A stretch of DNA of 8,580 nucleotides, from positions 1 to 8,580 of the forward strand of contig DRKK01000111.1 of the NCBI GenBank assembly GCA_011051815.1, written 5' to 3'. Source of the stretch: Sphingomonadales bacterium (GTDB taxonomy: Bacteria; Pseudomonadota; Alphaproteobacteria; Sphingomonadales; Emcibacteraceae). Positions 1 through 6,832 of the stretch are shown in pieces. The notes under the pieces are model-generated. The model did no database searches. It worked only from the letters and a program-made list of their open reading frames with translations, and was not told the origin of the DNA. Position 1 is the first letter of the stretch, and each line of letters begins with the position of its first letter. Position numbers and translations under genes: made by a program.

Positions 1-476
1 CTTTCGCTAAATTCTCCGGCGTCAAGCGGCGCTTTACCCATGTGGGCAAGATCGGCGGTGTGACCATCGTGGATGATTATGCCCATCACCCTGTGGAAAT
101 TGCGTCCGTATTAAGTGCCGCGCGCGAGGCTTATGCAGGCCGGGTCATTGCGGTGATGCAGCCGCACCGTTATTCCCGCCTTGAAAGCCTGTTCGATGAC
201 TTTTGCGGTTGTTTCAATAACGCGGATATTGTCATTGTCTCTCCGGTCTATGAGGCCGGGGAACAGCCCATTGACGGTATCAACCGGGACAGCCTTGTGG
301 ACGGTATCCGGGCCATGGGCCACCGGAATGTTATAGCTCTGGACGGGCCGGAAAAATTGTCTGATCTGATTTCAGAGGTGACAGAAGACGGCGACATCGT
401 GGTCTGTATGGGGGCCGGAACCATTAGCGGCTGGGCCTATGATCTTGTGAAGAATCAGAAGGGGGCCGCCGAATGA
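1..476 (+). CDS. murC: UDP-N-acetylmuramate--L-alanine ligase, C-terminal part (5' truncated by window edge)
   Basis: MurC adds L-alanine to UDP-MurNAc with ATP, the first step of stem-peptide synthesis in the cytoplasm. The frame is open from base 3 and gives 157 residues before TGA at 474-476; the real start lies left of the window, and a GTG at 42 is only an internal codon. The visible part starts [11 protein letters not shown] and contains the DDYAHHP motif (about residues 22-28 of the fragment), the hallmark of the MurC branch of Mur ligases. The Mur ligase C-terminal (Rossmann-like) domain follows, with QPHRYSR, the SPVYEAGE stretch and a late MGAG loop before the stop. The last bases overlap the murB start (ATGA, 473-476), indicating coupled translation. 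The central ATP-binding domain is outside the window, so integrity of the whole gene cannot be judged. Confidence 0.97.
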   Translation, partial: FAKFSGVKRRFTHVGKIGGVTIVDDYAHHPVEIASVLSAAREAYAGRVIAVMQPHRYSRLESLFDDFCGCFNNADIVIVSPVYEAGEQPIDGINRDSLVDGIRAMGHRNVIALDGPEKLSDLISEVTEDGDIVVCMGAGTISGWAYDLVKNQKGAAE

Positions 477-1372
477 ATACAGGCCTGCCGTCCGTTCGGG
501 GGAAGATAGAGACCCATGCACCGCTGGATAAGCTGACGTGGTTTCGGGTCGGCGGCCCGGCAGATATTTTATTCACCCCGGAAGATGTTGATGATCTGGC
601 TCATTTTCTGCAAAATATTTCGGCAGACATGCCGGTGATGGCTTTGGGGGTTGGTTCGAACCTTCTGGTCCGGGACGGCGGTATTCGGGGAGCGGTTATT
701 CGCTTTGGCAAAAAATTTGCGCAGATCAGTGTTGATAAAGATGAGATCATTGCCGGGGCCGGGGCGCCGGATATTGCGGTTGCGGGCGCGGCGCGGGATG
801 CGGGGCTTTCCGGACTGGAATTTCTACGCGGTATTCCGGGGACCATAGGCGGCGCGGTTCGGATGAATGCCGGGGCTTACGGGGCTGAAATGGCCGATAT
901 TCTAATCTCGGCACAGGTCATGGACTGTCATGGTCAGTGCCATGAGGTGCTGAAAGAAGATTTGCATTTTTCTTACCGCCATTCGGACCTTGGTCAGGAT
1001 ATGATTTGTCTGTCGGTGCGGCTTAAGGGCAAGCCCGGCAGCCGGGATGAGATCGCCCGGCGTATGCAGGACATCGCCGACGCGCGTGAGGATAGCCAAC
1101 CTCTGCGCACCCCGACTGGCGGCAGCACTTTTAAAAACCCGGACGGGGTCAAGGCATGGTCGCTCATTGATGGGGCCGGATGCCGGGGGCTTCAAATTGG
1201 CGGCGCGCGGGTATCGGAAAAACATTGTAATTTCCTGATTAATGAGGGCAATGCCACGGCGCAGGACATCGAAGAGCTGGGCGAGGAAATTCGCCGCCGG
1301 GTGATGAATAATTCCGGCGTTGACCTCACATGGGAAATTCGCATTGTCGGTGAAAAGGAGGCGTCATCATGA
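473..1372 (+). CDS. murB: UDP-N-acetylenolpyruvoylglucosamine reductase (type II MurB)
   Basis: MurB is the cytoplasmic FAD enzyme that reduces UDP-GlcNAc-enolpyruvate to UDP-MurNAc with NADPH. The 299 residues match the usual length of the shorter type II MurB. The FAD-binding half carries FRVGGPAD (24-31), [10 protein letters not shown] (61-70) and GIPGTIGG (120-127). The substrate half carries SYRHSD (167-172, with R169 the likely catalytic arginine), GGSTFKNP (216-223, with S218 the likely proton donor to the flavin-reduced substrate) and WEIRIVG near the end (E288 the likely catalytic glutamate). Residue roles are inferred from the E. coli family member. The ATG start overlaps the murC stop by four bases and has an AAGGGGG Shine-Dalgarno at 459-465. 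The stop overlaps the ddl start in the same ATGA manner. Nothing essential appears missing. Confidence 0.97.
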   Translation: MNTGLPSVRGKIETHAPLDKLTWFRVGGPADILFTPEDVDDLAHFLQNISADMPVMALGVGSNLLVRDGGIRGAVIRFGKKFAQISVDKDEIIAGAGAPDIAVAGAARDAGLSGLEFLRGIPGTIGGAVRMNAGAYGAEMADILISAQVMDCHGQCHEVLKEDLHFSYRHSDLGQDMICLSVRLKGKPGSRDEIARRMQDIADAREDSQPLRTPTGGSTFKNPDGVKAWSLIDGAGCRGLQIGGARVSEKHCNFLINEGNATAQDIEELGEEIRRRVMNNSGVDLTWEIRIVGEKEASS

Positions 1373-2283
1373 GCAAGCATGTGGCGGTCTTGATGGGCGG
1401 CTGGTCCCTGGAGCGGGCGGTATCTCTGGTCAGCGGCGCGGCCGTGGCCACAGCCCTGCGCGACGAAGGCTATCGGGTCAGCGAAATTGATGTGACGCGG
1501 GACATCGGGCAAGTGTTAAGCAAGTTGAAACCGGATGTGGTCTTTAACGCCCTTCATGGTCGCTGGGGCGAGGATGGTTGTGTGCAGGGGCTACTGGAAA
1601 TACTGGATATTCCCTATAGTCATTCCGGTGTGACGGCGTCATCAACAGCCATGGATAAAATTCTGGCCAAGAGGATATTTAAATCCGCCGGTATTCCGGT
1701 TGCCCCGGATTGCATCGCGGACAGAGACACATTATTTGCCCATGAGCCCATGGCGCGGCCCTTTGTGGTCAAGCCCTATAATGAAGGCTCCAGCGTCGGG
1801 GTGGTCATCGTCCGACCCGGCGATAATTTCAGCCCGGATAGGCCCGGCCCGTGGCAGGATGTGGATCAGGTCATGGTCGAACGTTATCTGCCGGGGCGGG
1901 AATTGACCGTATCCGTCATGGATGGCAAGGCCATGACCGTGACCGAGCTGAAACCCCGCAGTGGATTTTATGATTATGAGGCTAAATATGAGGATGGCAT
2001 GACTGACCATATCATCCCGGCTGATTTGGCGCCGGACATGCTGGACCGGATTATGAATTACGCGGCACAGGCCCACAGGATTCTGGGATGCCGAGGTGTG
2101 ACGCGGTCAGATTTCCGCCTTGATGATGGGCCGGACGGCGATGGCATTCCTTATATTCTGGAGATTAATACTCAGCCCGGTATGACCCCCCTGTCTCTGG
2201 TGCCGGAACAGGCACGGCATATGGGGATGACATTTGAACAACTGGTCTGCTGGATGGTGGAGGATGCCTCATGTGGCCGTTAA
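1369..2283 (+). CDS. ddl: D-alanine--D-alanine ligase (ATP-grasp)
   Basis: Ddl joins two D-alanines with ATP to make the D-Ala-D-Ala terminus later attached by MurF. The 304-residue length is typical of the DdlB type found in dcw clusters. Motifs in order: MGGWSLERAVSLVSG (9-23, E15 substrate-binding), HGRWGEDGCVQG (63-74), SGVTASSTAMDK (86-97), the ATP-grasp loop EGSSVGV (139-145), ERYLPGRELTVSVM (171-184), FYDYEAKY (200-207), and the metal site and C-terminal motif EINTQPGMTPLSL (265-277). All expected catalytic regions are present. A clear AAGGAGG ribosome site at 1355-1361 sits 7 bases before the ATG, which itself overlaps the murB stop. The 3' end overlaps ftsQ by 13 bases in another frame. 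Position between murB and ftsQ supports the DdlB assignment; the suffix is not certain, so the plain symbol is used. Confidence 0.97.
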   Translation: MSKHVAVLMGGWSLERAVSLVSGAAVATALRDEGYRVSEIDVTRDIGQVLSKLKPDVVFNALHGRWGEDGCVQGLLEILDIPYSHSGVTASSTAMDKILAKRIFKSAGIPVAPDCIADRDTLFAHEPMARPFVVKPYNEGSSVGVVIVRPGDNFSPDRPGPWQDVDQVMVERYLPGRELTVSVMDGKAMTVTELKPRSGFYDYEAKYEDGMTDHIIPADLAPDMLDRIMNYAAQAHRILGCRGVTRSDFRLDDGPDGDGIPYILEINTQPGMTPLSLVPEQARHMGMTFEQLVCWMVEDASCGR

Positions 2284-3140
2284 AGAAAAAAGCCCCGGCG
2301 AAAAGAGGGGCCAAACAGGCCCAGAGCCTGAAACGTCGCCGCCGCTTGAGCTTGTTCATTCGGGGGGCGTCCCTTGCGGTTATGGGTTTTGGCCTGATTA
2401 CCACCCTCTATTTATGGAAAAGCGGTTTGGCGGCCCAATGGATGACCGAAACCCGTGATACGGTTGACCGGGAAATCGCCGGGGCCGGTTTCGCGGTTGG
2501 GGAGGTTCGGATTACGGGCCAGAAATATACCAGCCTGAAACAAATTCGTGCTGCGCTGGCCCTTTATGACGGGCAATCCATTGTCTCCCTTGACCTGGCG
2601 GAAATGTTAAACCGAGTTGAGGCTTTGCCATGGGTGAAGGCCGCCACCATCACCCGGGTCATGCCCGATGTGTTGACGGTGGCCATCACCGAACATGAGG
2701 CGGCGGCCCTCTGGCAGGATGGGGGGCAGTTTTTTCTGGTGGATAGCCGGGGACAGGTCATCACCGATCAAGGGCTTGAGACATTTGACAAACTGCCGCA
2801 GGTGGTGGGCGCAGGAGCTAACGAACATCTGGATAGCCTTCTGGCCATGAAAGCGGCATTTCCGGATCTGTTCGCCCGGGTGCAATCGGCCATATGGGTC
2901 GGCAACCGTCGTTGGGATTTCAGTCTGGATAATGGTATTCGTATTAAGCTGCCGGAAAAGGGTCCGGAACTGGCTTGGCAGCGGTTGAATGCCTATGACA
3001 AAGATCAAAAAATTCTAACCAGGAAAATATTGGCCATAGATTTGCGTCAACACGGTAAAACCATTGTACGGCTGACCCCGCAAGAGGCGGAACGACGCCG
3101 GATGTTAACCAGAACAGGTAAAAAAGAAGAGAGTATTTGA
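2271..3140 (+). CDS. ftsQ: Cell division protein FtsQ (bitopic membrane, POTRA)
   Basis: FtsQ is a divisome scaffold that links early cytoplasmic division proteins to periplasmic septal wall synthesis through FtsB/FtsL. The protein (289 residues) shows the expected plan. A strongly basic cytoplasmic tail (residues 1-25, many K/R) is followed by one membrane helix (about 26-48, LSLFIRG...LITTLYLW). Next come a POTRA domain (about 73-142, starting FAVGEVRITG and including LPWVKAATITRVMPDVLTVAITE) and the FtsQ beta domain to about 260. The positive-inside rule puts the C-terminal bulk in the periplasm. The ATG start lies inside the end of ddl (13-base overlap), and a perfect GGAGG at 2259-2263, 7 bases upstream, supports it. 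Sequence similarity in this family is low, so identification rests on architecture, the POTRA signature and position before ftsA. Confidence 0.95.
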   Translation: MWPLKKKAPAKRGAKQAQSLKRRRRLSLFIRGASLAVMGFGLITTLYLWKSGLAAQWMTETRDTVDREIAGAGFAVGEVRITGQKYTSLKQIRAALALYDGQSIVSLDLAEMLNRVEALPWVKAATITRVMPDVLTVAITEHEAAALWQDGGQFFLVDSRGQVITDQGLETFDKLPQVVGAGANEHLDSLLAMKAAFPDLFARVQSAIWVGNRRWDFSLDNGIRIKLPEKGPELAWQRLNAYDKDQKILTRKILAIDLRQHGKTIVRLTPQEAERRRMLTRTGKKEESI

Positions 3141-3143
3141 CGT

Positions 3144-4403
3144 ATGCGTGAGCAGACCATTGCCGCATTGGATATCGGGACCAGCAAGATATGTTGTTTT
3201 ATCGCCACCGTGGGCGAGGGCAGGCCACAGGTGATCGGCATCGGTCATCAAATGTCGAAAGGCCTGAAAAGCGGAACGGTGGTGGATATGGAGGAAACGG
3301 AAACCTCAATCCGGGCGGCGGTGGACACGGCGGAGCGCATGGCCGGCGGTAGTCCCATCCATGACGTCTTTGTCAATATCTCGGCTGGCCAGCCCAAATC
3401 ACGTATTCTGTCCGTAGAGGTGGATGTGGCGGGTCATGAAATCAGCCAGCTTGACATAGACCGGGTCTTGGCGGCGGGCCGGAAAGACCTGAAAGATGAG
3501 GAACGCTTTATCCTTCATTCGCGGCCTATCAGCTACCGTGTTGACGGGGTGAACGGGGCCAAATCACCGTTGGGCATGTTTGGTGAAAAACTGGGGGTGG
3601 AAATCCACCTGGCCACGGCGGCGATCAGCCCGCTAAGGAATATACAATCCTGCCTTGACCGGTGCCATTTGAATCTGAAGGGGGTTGTGCTGACACCCTA
3701 TGCGTCGGGGCTGGCGACTTTGGTGCCGGATGAGCGGGCGCTTGGGGCCATCTGTGTGGATATGGGCGGCGGTTTGACCACCCTGTCGGCCTTTCGGGAG
3801 AATGAGCTGGTTTTCGGTGATATTATTCCGGTGGGCGGCAATCATGTGACCCGGGATATTGCGCAGGGCCTTTCCGTGTCAGAGGTGCGGGCGGAGCGGC
3901 TCAAGGTATTTTACGGCGACTGCCTGCAGGACCGGGTTCCTGTGCGGGACCAGATTGATATTGTGCAGACCGGCGAAGACGGCGAGGATCAGGGGATTAC
4001 CATTCCCCGGGCCATGCTGACCTCCATTGTCAGCCCCCGGGTTGAGGAAATTCTGGAGCTTGTCCGGGACCGGATTATTGATACGGGGCTTGTGGGTATC
4101 GTCGGGCGGCGGATTGTCTTTACCGGCGGCGCTAGTCAGATTTCAGGGCTGGAAGAATTAGCCGGAAAGATTTTTTCTGCTGAGGTCTCTCCCGGATTGG
4201 GCGGTGATTTTCATGTTCGGCTTGGCCGTCCGGCCAGCGTGGATGGTTTGGCCGATGTGGCGGCGGGTCCGGTCTTTTCCACTTGTGCGGGATTGCTGAA
4301 TTACGGGGCGATCATGCCCGATGAGGTTCACGCCATGCAGACCAGAAAATCCGCACGCGGACTGTTTTCACGGATCGGGGTCTGGATGCGGGATAATTTT
4401 TAG
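3144..4403 (+). CDS. ftsA: Cell division protein FtsA (actin-like membrane anchor of the Z ring)
   Basis: FtsA is an actin-fold ATP-binding protein that tethers FtsZ to the inner membrane and recruits later divisome proteins. The 419 residues contain the phosphate-1 loop LDIGTSK (9-15), the SHS2/1C domain typical of FtsA (about 85-165), phosphate-2 VDMGGGLTTLS, and the adenosine motif VFTGGASQISG. The late block RLGRPASVDGLAD...AGLLNYG is characteristic of the family. The C-terminus ends KSARGLFSRIGVWMRDNF, an amphipathic basic/hydrophobic helix matching the membrane-targeting sequence. The ATG begins 3 bases after the ftsQ stop; the Shine-Dalgarno is weak (purine-rich GAAGAGAG at 3126-3133, rather far), so translation probably relies on coupling to ftsQ. 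Family assignment is firm; the start is the only plausible one near the conserved N-terminus. Confidence 0.97.
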   Translation: MREQTIAALDIGTSKICCFIATVGEGRPQVIGIGHQMSKGLKSGTVVDMEETETSIRAAVDTAERMAGGSPIHDVFVNISAGQPKSRILSVEVDVAGHEISQLDIDRVLAAGRKDLKDEERFILHSRPISYRVDGVNGAKSPLGMFGEKLGVEIHLATAAISPLRNIQSCLDRCHLNLKGVVLTPYASGLATLVPDERALGAICVDMGGGLTTLSAFRENELVFGDIIPVGGNHVTRDIAQGLSVSEVRAERLKVFYGDCLQDRVPVRDQIDIVQTGEDGEDQGITIPRAMLTSIVSPRVEEILELVRDRIIDTGLVGIVGRRIVFTGGASQISGLEELAGKIFSAEVSPGLGGDFHVRLGRPASVDGLADVAAGPVFSTCAGLLNYGAIMPDEVHAMQTRKSARGLFSRIGVWMRDNF

Positions 4404-4452
4404 GGAATTTCACCTGAAAACAGGTAAAAACTCTTTTAAAGAGCAAAAAAAC

Positions 4453-4534
4453 GACTCGGGAAGCATTTTTTTAAAGACAGCGCGAATCACTTAGGCTAAA
4501 TTATAGTTAACATATTGTAACAGCTTATTGAATC
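4453..4534. promoter_or_regulatory. Cluster of three GANTC (CcrM-type methylation) sites upstream of ftsZ
   Basis: GACTC at 4453-4457, GAATC at 4484-4488 and GAATC at 4530-4534 lie within 82 bases. GANTC is the target of the CcrM adenine methyltransferase of alphaproteobacteria, and in Caulobacter methylated GANTC sites with GcrA activate ftsZ. Elsewhere in this window I notice such sites only about once per kilobase (by eye, not exhaustively), so the clustering looks non-random. Whether this organism has CcrM/GcrA is not visible here. Confidence 0.55.
4496..4511 (+). promoter_or_regulatory. CtrA-like binding site (CTAA-N7-TTAAC)
   Basis: The sequence CTAA, seven bases, TTAAC differs from the CtrA full-site consensus TTAA-N7-TTAA(C) at one position. 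It overlaps the first candidate -10 (4497-4502) and lies just upstream of the second candidate -35 (4515-4520). In Caulobacter CtrA represses the ftsZ promoter from a comparable place. The match is in AT-rich DNA, so chance occurrence is possible; CtrA itself is not encoded in this window. Confidence 0.45.
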
Positions 4535-4566
4535 GCGTATGAGCATCAAGCCGGATGGAGGGCGCA

Positions 4567-6249
4567 ATGACCATAGAATTTACCACAACTGAATTAACGG
4601 AACTGACCCCAAAGATTACCGTATTTGGCGTTGGCGGCGCAGGCGGAAATGCGGTCAACAATATGATCGATACCGGCCTTGAGGGCGTTGATTTTGTTGT
4701 CGCCAATACGGATGCTCAGGCTCTTGCCTATTCCAAGGCGGAACAGAAGGTGCAATTGGGCGCGAAGCTAACCCAGGGACTTGGCGCCGGGGCCAGACCA
4801 GAAGTGGGCCGGGCCGCCGCTGAAGAAACCATTGATATGATCCGGGAACATCTGCGCGACTGTCATATGACCTTTATCACCGCTGGTATGGGTGGGGGCA
4901 CCGGAACGGGTGCCGCTCCGATCATTGCCCAGACAGCGCGGGAAGAAGGCATTTTGACCGTTGGCGTTGTTACCAAGCCCTTTCAGTTTGAGGGCAACCG
5001 TCGCATGGCTCTGGCCGAACAGGGGATCAAGGAATTGTCCCAATATGTGGATACGCTGATCATCATTCCCAATCAAAATCTGTTTCGCATTGCTAATGAG
5101 CGGACGACTTTTGCCGATGCCTTTGCCATGGCGGATGAGGTGCTTCATTCCGGTGTGCGGGGAATTACGGATCTGATGGTTCTGCCAGGACTGGTTAATC
5201 TGGACTTTGCCGACGTGCGCACAGTGATGAGCGAAATGGGTAAGGCCATGATGGGCACCGGCGAGGCAGAGGGCGATAATCGCGCCTTGGAAGCCGCCGA
5301 AGCGGCCATCTCCAACCCGCTTCTGGATGAAGTTTCCATGAAGGGAGCAAATGGCGTATTGATCAATATCACCGGCGGCATGGATTTGACCCTGTTTGAG
5401 GTTGACGAAGCGGCCAACCGCATCCGCAGTGAAGTGGACCCAGAGGCAAATATTCTGGTGGGCTCAGCGCTTAATCCTGACCTGGATGGCAAAATGCGGG
5501 TGTCTGTTGTGGCGACAGGCATTGAATCTGACGGCAATAACCGCCGTGAGGAGCCGCGCAAGACCTATAGCTTTGATAGCAAACCGGAAAGCAAACCTCA
5601 ATCCCGTGAAGCTTCTTCCGGTGACTGGGATGAGCCGATTGCCGAACGCCGCAGTTTAGTGGAAACCGCCATGGATACGGCAACGATGGCTCAGAACGCT
5701 GAGCCGGAGACCCTTGAATTGGTGGATGAGGTTGAGAGCGTAACTGAAGATGATAAGAGCGTAATCCAGAGGGAAACAGATAAGATATTAGCCCAATTGG
5801 CTGAGGGCATCGTGCAAAATCCTGCTCCTCCGGCATCTGAGCCAGAATCAGCGGAACTTGTGGCCCGGCGGGAAGACCCGTTCATCGCGGCGGCACCGGT
5901 AATGCCGGAAAAACGTATGGAGCCACTGGCACAGCAGGCCGACGTTTTCGCCGAGGCTGCCATGGCCAATGCGCCGGTGGAAAAGGAAGCCCCGCGCAAG
6001 AAAGGTTTTCTGGATTTTCTGACGCCAAAGCGCAAGCCGGCAAAAAAACAGGCACTGCCCCGTCAACCTGATTTGCTTATCCCTGAGGAGCCGGTCTTGT
6101 CCACGGATTCCGTGGAAATCCCCGTACCAAAGGTTAAGGCAGCAACCAAGCCATTGATTGCTGATGAGCCTGTTCTATCGACAGAACCGATAGCAAAAGA
6201 AAGTGACCATTTGGAAATTCCGGCTTTTCTGCGCCGTCAAGCCAATTAG
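4567..6249 (+). CDS. ftsZ: Cell division protein FtsZ (tubulin-like GTPase) with long linker
   Basis: FtsZ polymerises into the cytoplasmic Z ring that sets the division site. From ATG 4567 it has 560 residues. The GTPase/polymerisation domain (about 12-320) holds [13 protein letters not shown] (21-33), the tubulin signature GGGTGTG (109-115) and the T7 loop NLDFADV (211-217) with D213 and D216 for hydrolysis. A low-complexity acidic/proline-rich linker (about 322-546) follows. It includes a basic patch with hydrophobic residues [17 protein letters not shown] (478-494) and a partly duplicated motif (504-519 and 530-552). The conserved C-terminal peptide [14 protein letters not shown] (547-560) would bind FtsA and other partners. 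An ATG at 4555 would add four residues (MEGA) but lacks a ribosome site, whereas GGAGGG (4557-4562) is ideally placed for 4567, and the MTI start matches relatives. Confidence 0.98.
   Translation: MTIEFTTTELTELTPKITVFGVGGAGGNAVNNMIDTGLEGVDFVVANTDAQALAYSKAEQKVQLGAKLTQGLGAGARPEVGRAAAEETIDMIREHLRDCHMTFITAGMGGGTGTGAAPIIAQTAREEGILTVGVVTKPFQFEGNRRMALAEQGIKELSQYVDTLIIIPNQNLFRIANERTTFADAFAMADEVLHSGVRGITDLMVLPGLVNLDFADVRTVMSEMGKAMMGTGEAEGDNRALEAAEAAISNPLLDEVSMKGANGVLINITGGMDLTLFEVDEAANRIRSEVDPEANILVGSALNPDLDGKMRVSVVATGIESDGNNRREEPRKTYSFDSKPESKPQSREASSGDWDEPIAERRSLVETAMDTATMAQNAEPETLELVDEVESVTEDDKSVIQRETDKILAQLAEGIVQNPAPPASEPESAELVARREDPFIAAAPVMPEKRMEPLAQQADVFAEAAMANAPVEKEAPRKKGFLDFLTPKRKPAKKQALPRQPDLLIPEEPVLSTDSVEIPVPKVKAATKPLIADEPVLSTEPIAKESDHLEIPAFLRRQAN
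6076..6222 (+). repeat. Degenerate internal duplication in the FtsZ linker
   Basis: Residues 504-513 of FtsZ ([10 protein letters not shown]) recur as 530-539 ([10 protein letters not shown]), and each copy is followed a little later by EIP (517-519 and 550-552). The second copy leads directly into the conserved C-terminal peptide. The codons of the two copies differ at many third positions (for example gagccggtcttgtcc against gagcctgttctatcg), so the duplication is old or the motif is under protein-level selection. A convergent short motif is the alternative. Confidence 0.6.
6100..6116. repeat. 17-base perfect palindrome (odd centre) inside ftsZ
   Basis: TCCACGGATTCCGTGGA has 8-base arms that are exact reverse complements around a single central T. 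It contains a GATTC (GANTC-type) site at 6106-6110. It codes for part of the first linker repeat. It could be a protein-binding dyad or a chance product of codon choice; no T-run follows it, so it is not a terminator. Confidence 0.5.
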
Positions 6250-6397
6250 TATTTTATTAATCGTAAGATGCTATAGACCAGTTTACATAACAAGACACTC
6301 GCGTATATAAGGAGTGCGCTAATTATAATAGAGTAGAGTATCTAAATTTGTAACAGGCAGTGGGAATTTTTTAATATTATTTTCTCCAGAACTCACC
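6250..6397 (+). other. AT-rich 3' region of ftsZ, no gene seen
   Basis: I find no convincing reading frame between the ftsZ stop and its terminator. The stretch holds an imperfect dyad CACTC (6296-6300), 11 bases, GAGTG (6312-6316). Downstream of it is a perfect -10 hexamer TATAAT (6324-6329) without a recognisable -35. It may simply be a long 3' untranslated region. Confidence 0.5.
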
Positions 6398-6422
6398 AAG
6401 GCGGGCTTGTCCCGCCTTTTTT
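6336..6422 (+). ncRNA. Candidate small RNA sharing the ftsZ terminator (speculative)
   Basis: If the perfect TATAAT at 6324-6329 is used, a transcript of about 87 bases would start near 6336 and end at the intrinsic terminator at 6398-6422. It would contain an unpaired U-rich stretch with UUUUCUCC (around 6380-6387), a sequence able to pair with Shine-Dalgarno regions, as in many trans-acting small RNAs. There is no clear -35, and the region is AT-rich, so the -10 could be accidental. A processed 3'-end fragment of the ftsZ mRNA is the other possibility. Confidence 0.22.
6398..6422 (+). terminator. Rho-independent terminator of ftsZ
   Basis: AAGGCGGG (6398-6405), a five-base loop CTTGT, and CCCGCCTT (6411-6418) form a perfect 8-base-pair stem, mostly G-C, and the 3' arm runs into six T residues (6417-6422). 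The opposite strand has no T-run after the stem, so it should act only on rightward transcription, closing the ftsZ transcript. Confidence 0.92.
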
Positions 6423-6434
6423 ATGAGCTATAGT
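6407..6434 (+). promoter_or_regulatory. Candidate promoter of the DUF1491 gene, overlapping the terminator
   Basis: TTGTCC (6407-6412), 16 bases, TATAGT (6429-6434) is a plausible sigma-70-like pair. The -35 lies in the loop and 3' arm of the ftsZ terminator. The -10 places the start of transcription at about 6441, next to the ATG at 6442. The -10 matches consensus in 5 of 6 positions, the -35 in 4 of 6. Confidence 0.45.
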
Positions 6435-6441
6435 TTAAATC

Positions 6442-6774
6442 ATGTTTGATGAAGGCTTAAAAACATCCCTGTGGGTATCCGCAGAAATCAGAAGATGCGA
6501 CGGAATATTCCTGCCCATGACGGTCATGCACCGGGGAGATGGTGACCGGGGCCTTGTGATGATCAAGCAATATATCGCCGGGCAGGGCTGTATTATCCAC
6601 AGCCGAAAACGTGATATGTCCGGTAAGCTTGTCTGGCATCGCCCGCTTGGGGATGCGCCCGTGCCGGAACGGGACGCTGATGATTATATCACCCGCCAGC
6701 GTGGCTATGACGAAGACCTGTGGGTGTTGGAAGTGGACGATCCAAAAGGACAATATGCGCCAATGTTCATTTAG
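6442..6774 (+). CDS. DUF1491 family protein, function unknown
   Basis: The 110-residue product is small, soluble-looking and has no signal peptide or membrane helix. I recognise the pattern of the DUF1491 family. It starts LKTSLWVSAEIRRC (6-19), followed by a MHRGDGDRGLVMIK segment (29-42) and then WHRPLGDAPVPERDADDYI near the middle. The tail is RQRGYDEDLWVLEVDD. The family is widespread in Alphaproteobacteria and, to my knowledge, uncharacterised, so no role is proposed. The conserved N-terminus fixes the ATG at 6442. An in-frame TAA at 6436-6438 excludes any upstream start, and no Shine-Dalgarno precedes it. Together with the -10 at 6429-6434, this suggests a leaderless mRNA. It stands alone between the ftsZ terminator and the convergent grpE gene, so it is probably monocistronic. 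Confidence 0.85.
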   Translation: MFDEGLKTSLWVSAEIRRCDGIFLPMTVMHRGDGDRGLVMIKQYIAGQGCIIHSRKRDMSGKLVWHRPLGDAPVPERDADDYITRQRGYDEDLWVLEVDDPKGQYAPMFI

Positions 6775-6832
6775 GGGCAAAAATGAGATTATGTCCTAAA
6801 ATTCTCTCACCATTTCGGTGTTGAATGTTAAT

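Larger units (their letters stand above)
4404..4566 (+). promoter_or_regulatory. ftsA-ftsZ intergenic region: candidate ftsZ promoters
   Basis: This 163-base gap is the only sizeable break in the murC-ftsZ run and is AT-rich relative to the flanking genes. I see two weak sigma-70-like pairs. One is AAGACA (4474-4479), 17 bases, TAAATT (4497-4502). The other is TTGTAA (4515-4520), 17 bases, TATGAG (4538-4543). Each hexamer matches the consensus at about 4 of 6 positions (the first -35 shares GACA). Each spacer contains one GAATC site. The upstream part has a 13-base dyad CTCTTTTAAAGAG (4431-4443) and an A7 (4445-4451) and T7 (4466-4472) tract about 21 bases apart, a spacing compatible with curved DNA. 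That ftsZ has its own promoter is inference from layout and motifs; which pair is used cannot be told from sequence. Confidence 0.55.

Noticed and set aside
4412..4425. ACCTG-AAAA-CAGGT hairpin after the ftsA stop as a terminator
   Set aside because: The stem is only five base pairs and is followed by A residues, not T residues, so it cannot be an intrinsic terminator for ftsA.
4555..4566. Upstream ATG extending FtsZ by MEGA
   Set aside because: No ribosome site precedes it, and its own bases form the GGAGGG Shine-Dalgarno for the ATG at 4567, which also matches the family N-terminus.
6296..6321. CIRCE-like dyad CACTC-N11-GAGTGCGCTAA near hrcA-grpE
   Set aside because: CIRCE is TTAGCACTC-N9-GAGTGCTAA. 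Here the spacer is 11, only about 5-6 of 9 bases match in each arm, and the site is not upstream of any chaperone gene. Probably coincidental; kept only as an imperfect dyad.
6457..6780. Minus-strand 107-codon frame opposite the DUF1491 gene
   Set aside because: The plus-strand frame carries recognisable conserved family blocks; the opposite frame has no recognisable motif and no ribosome site.
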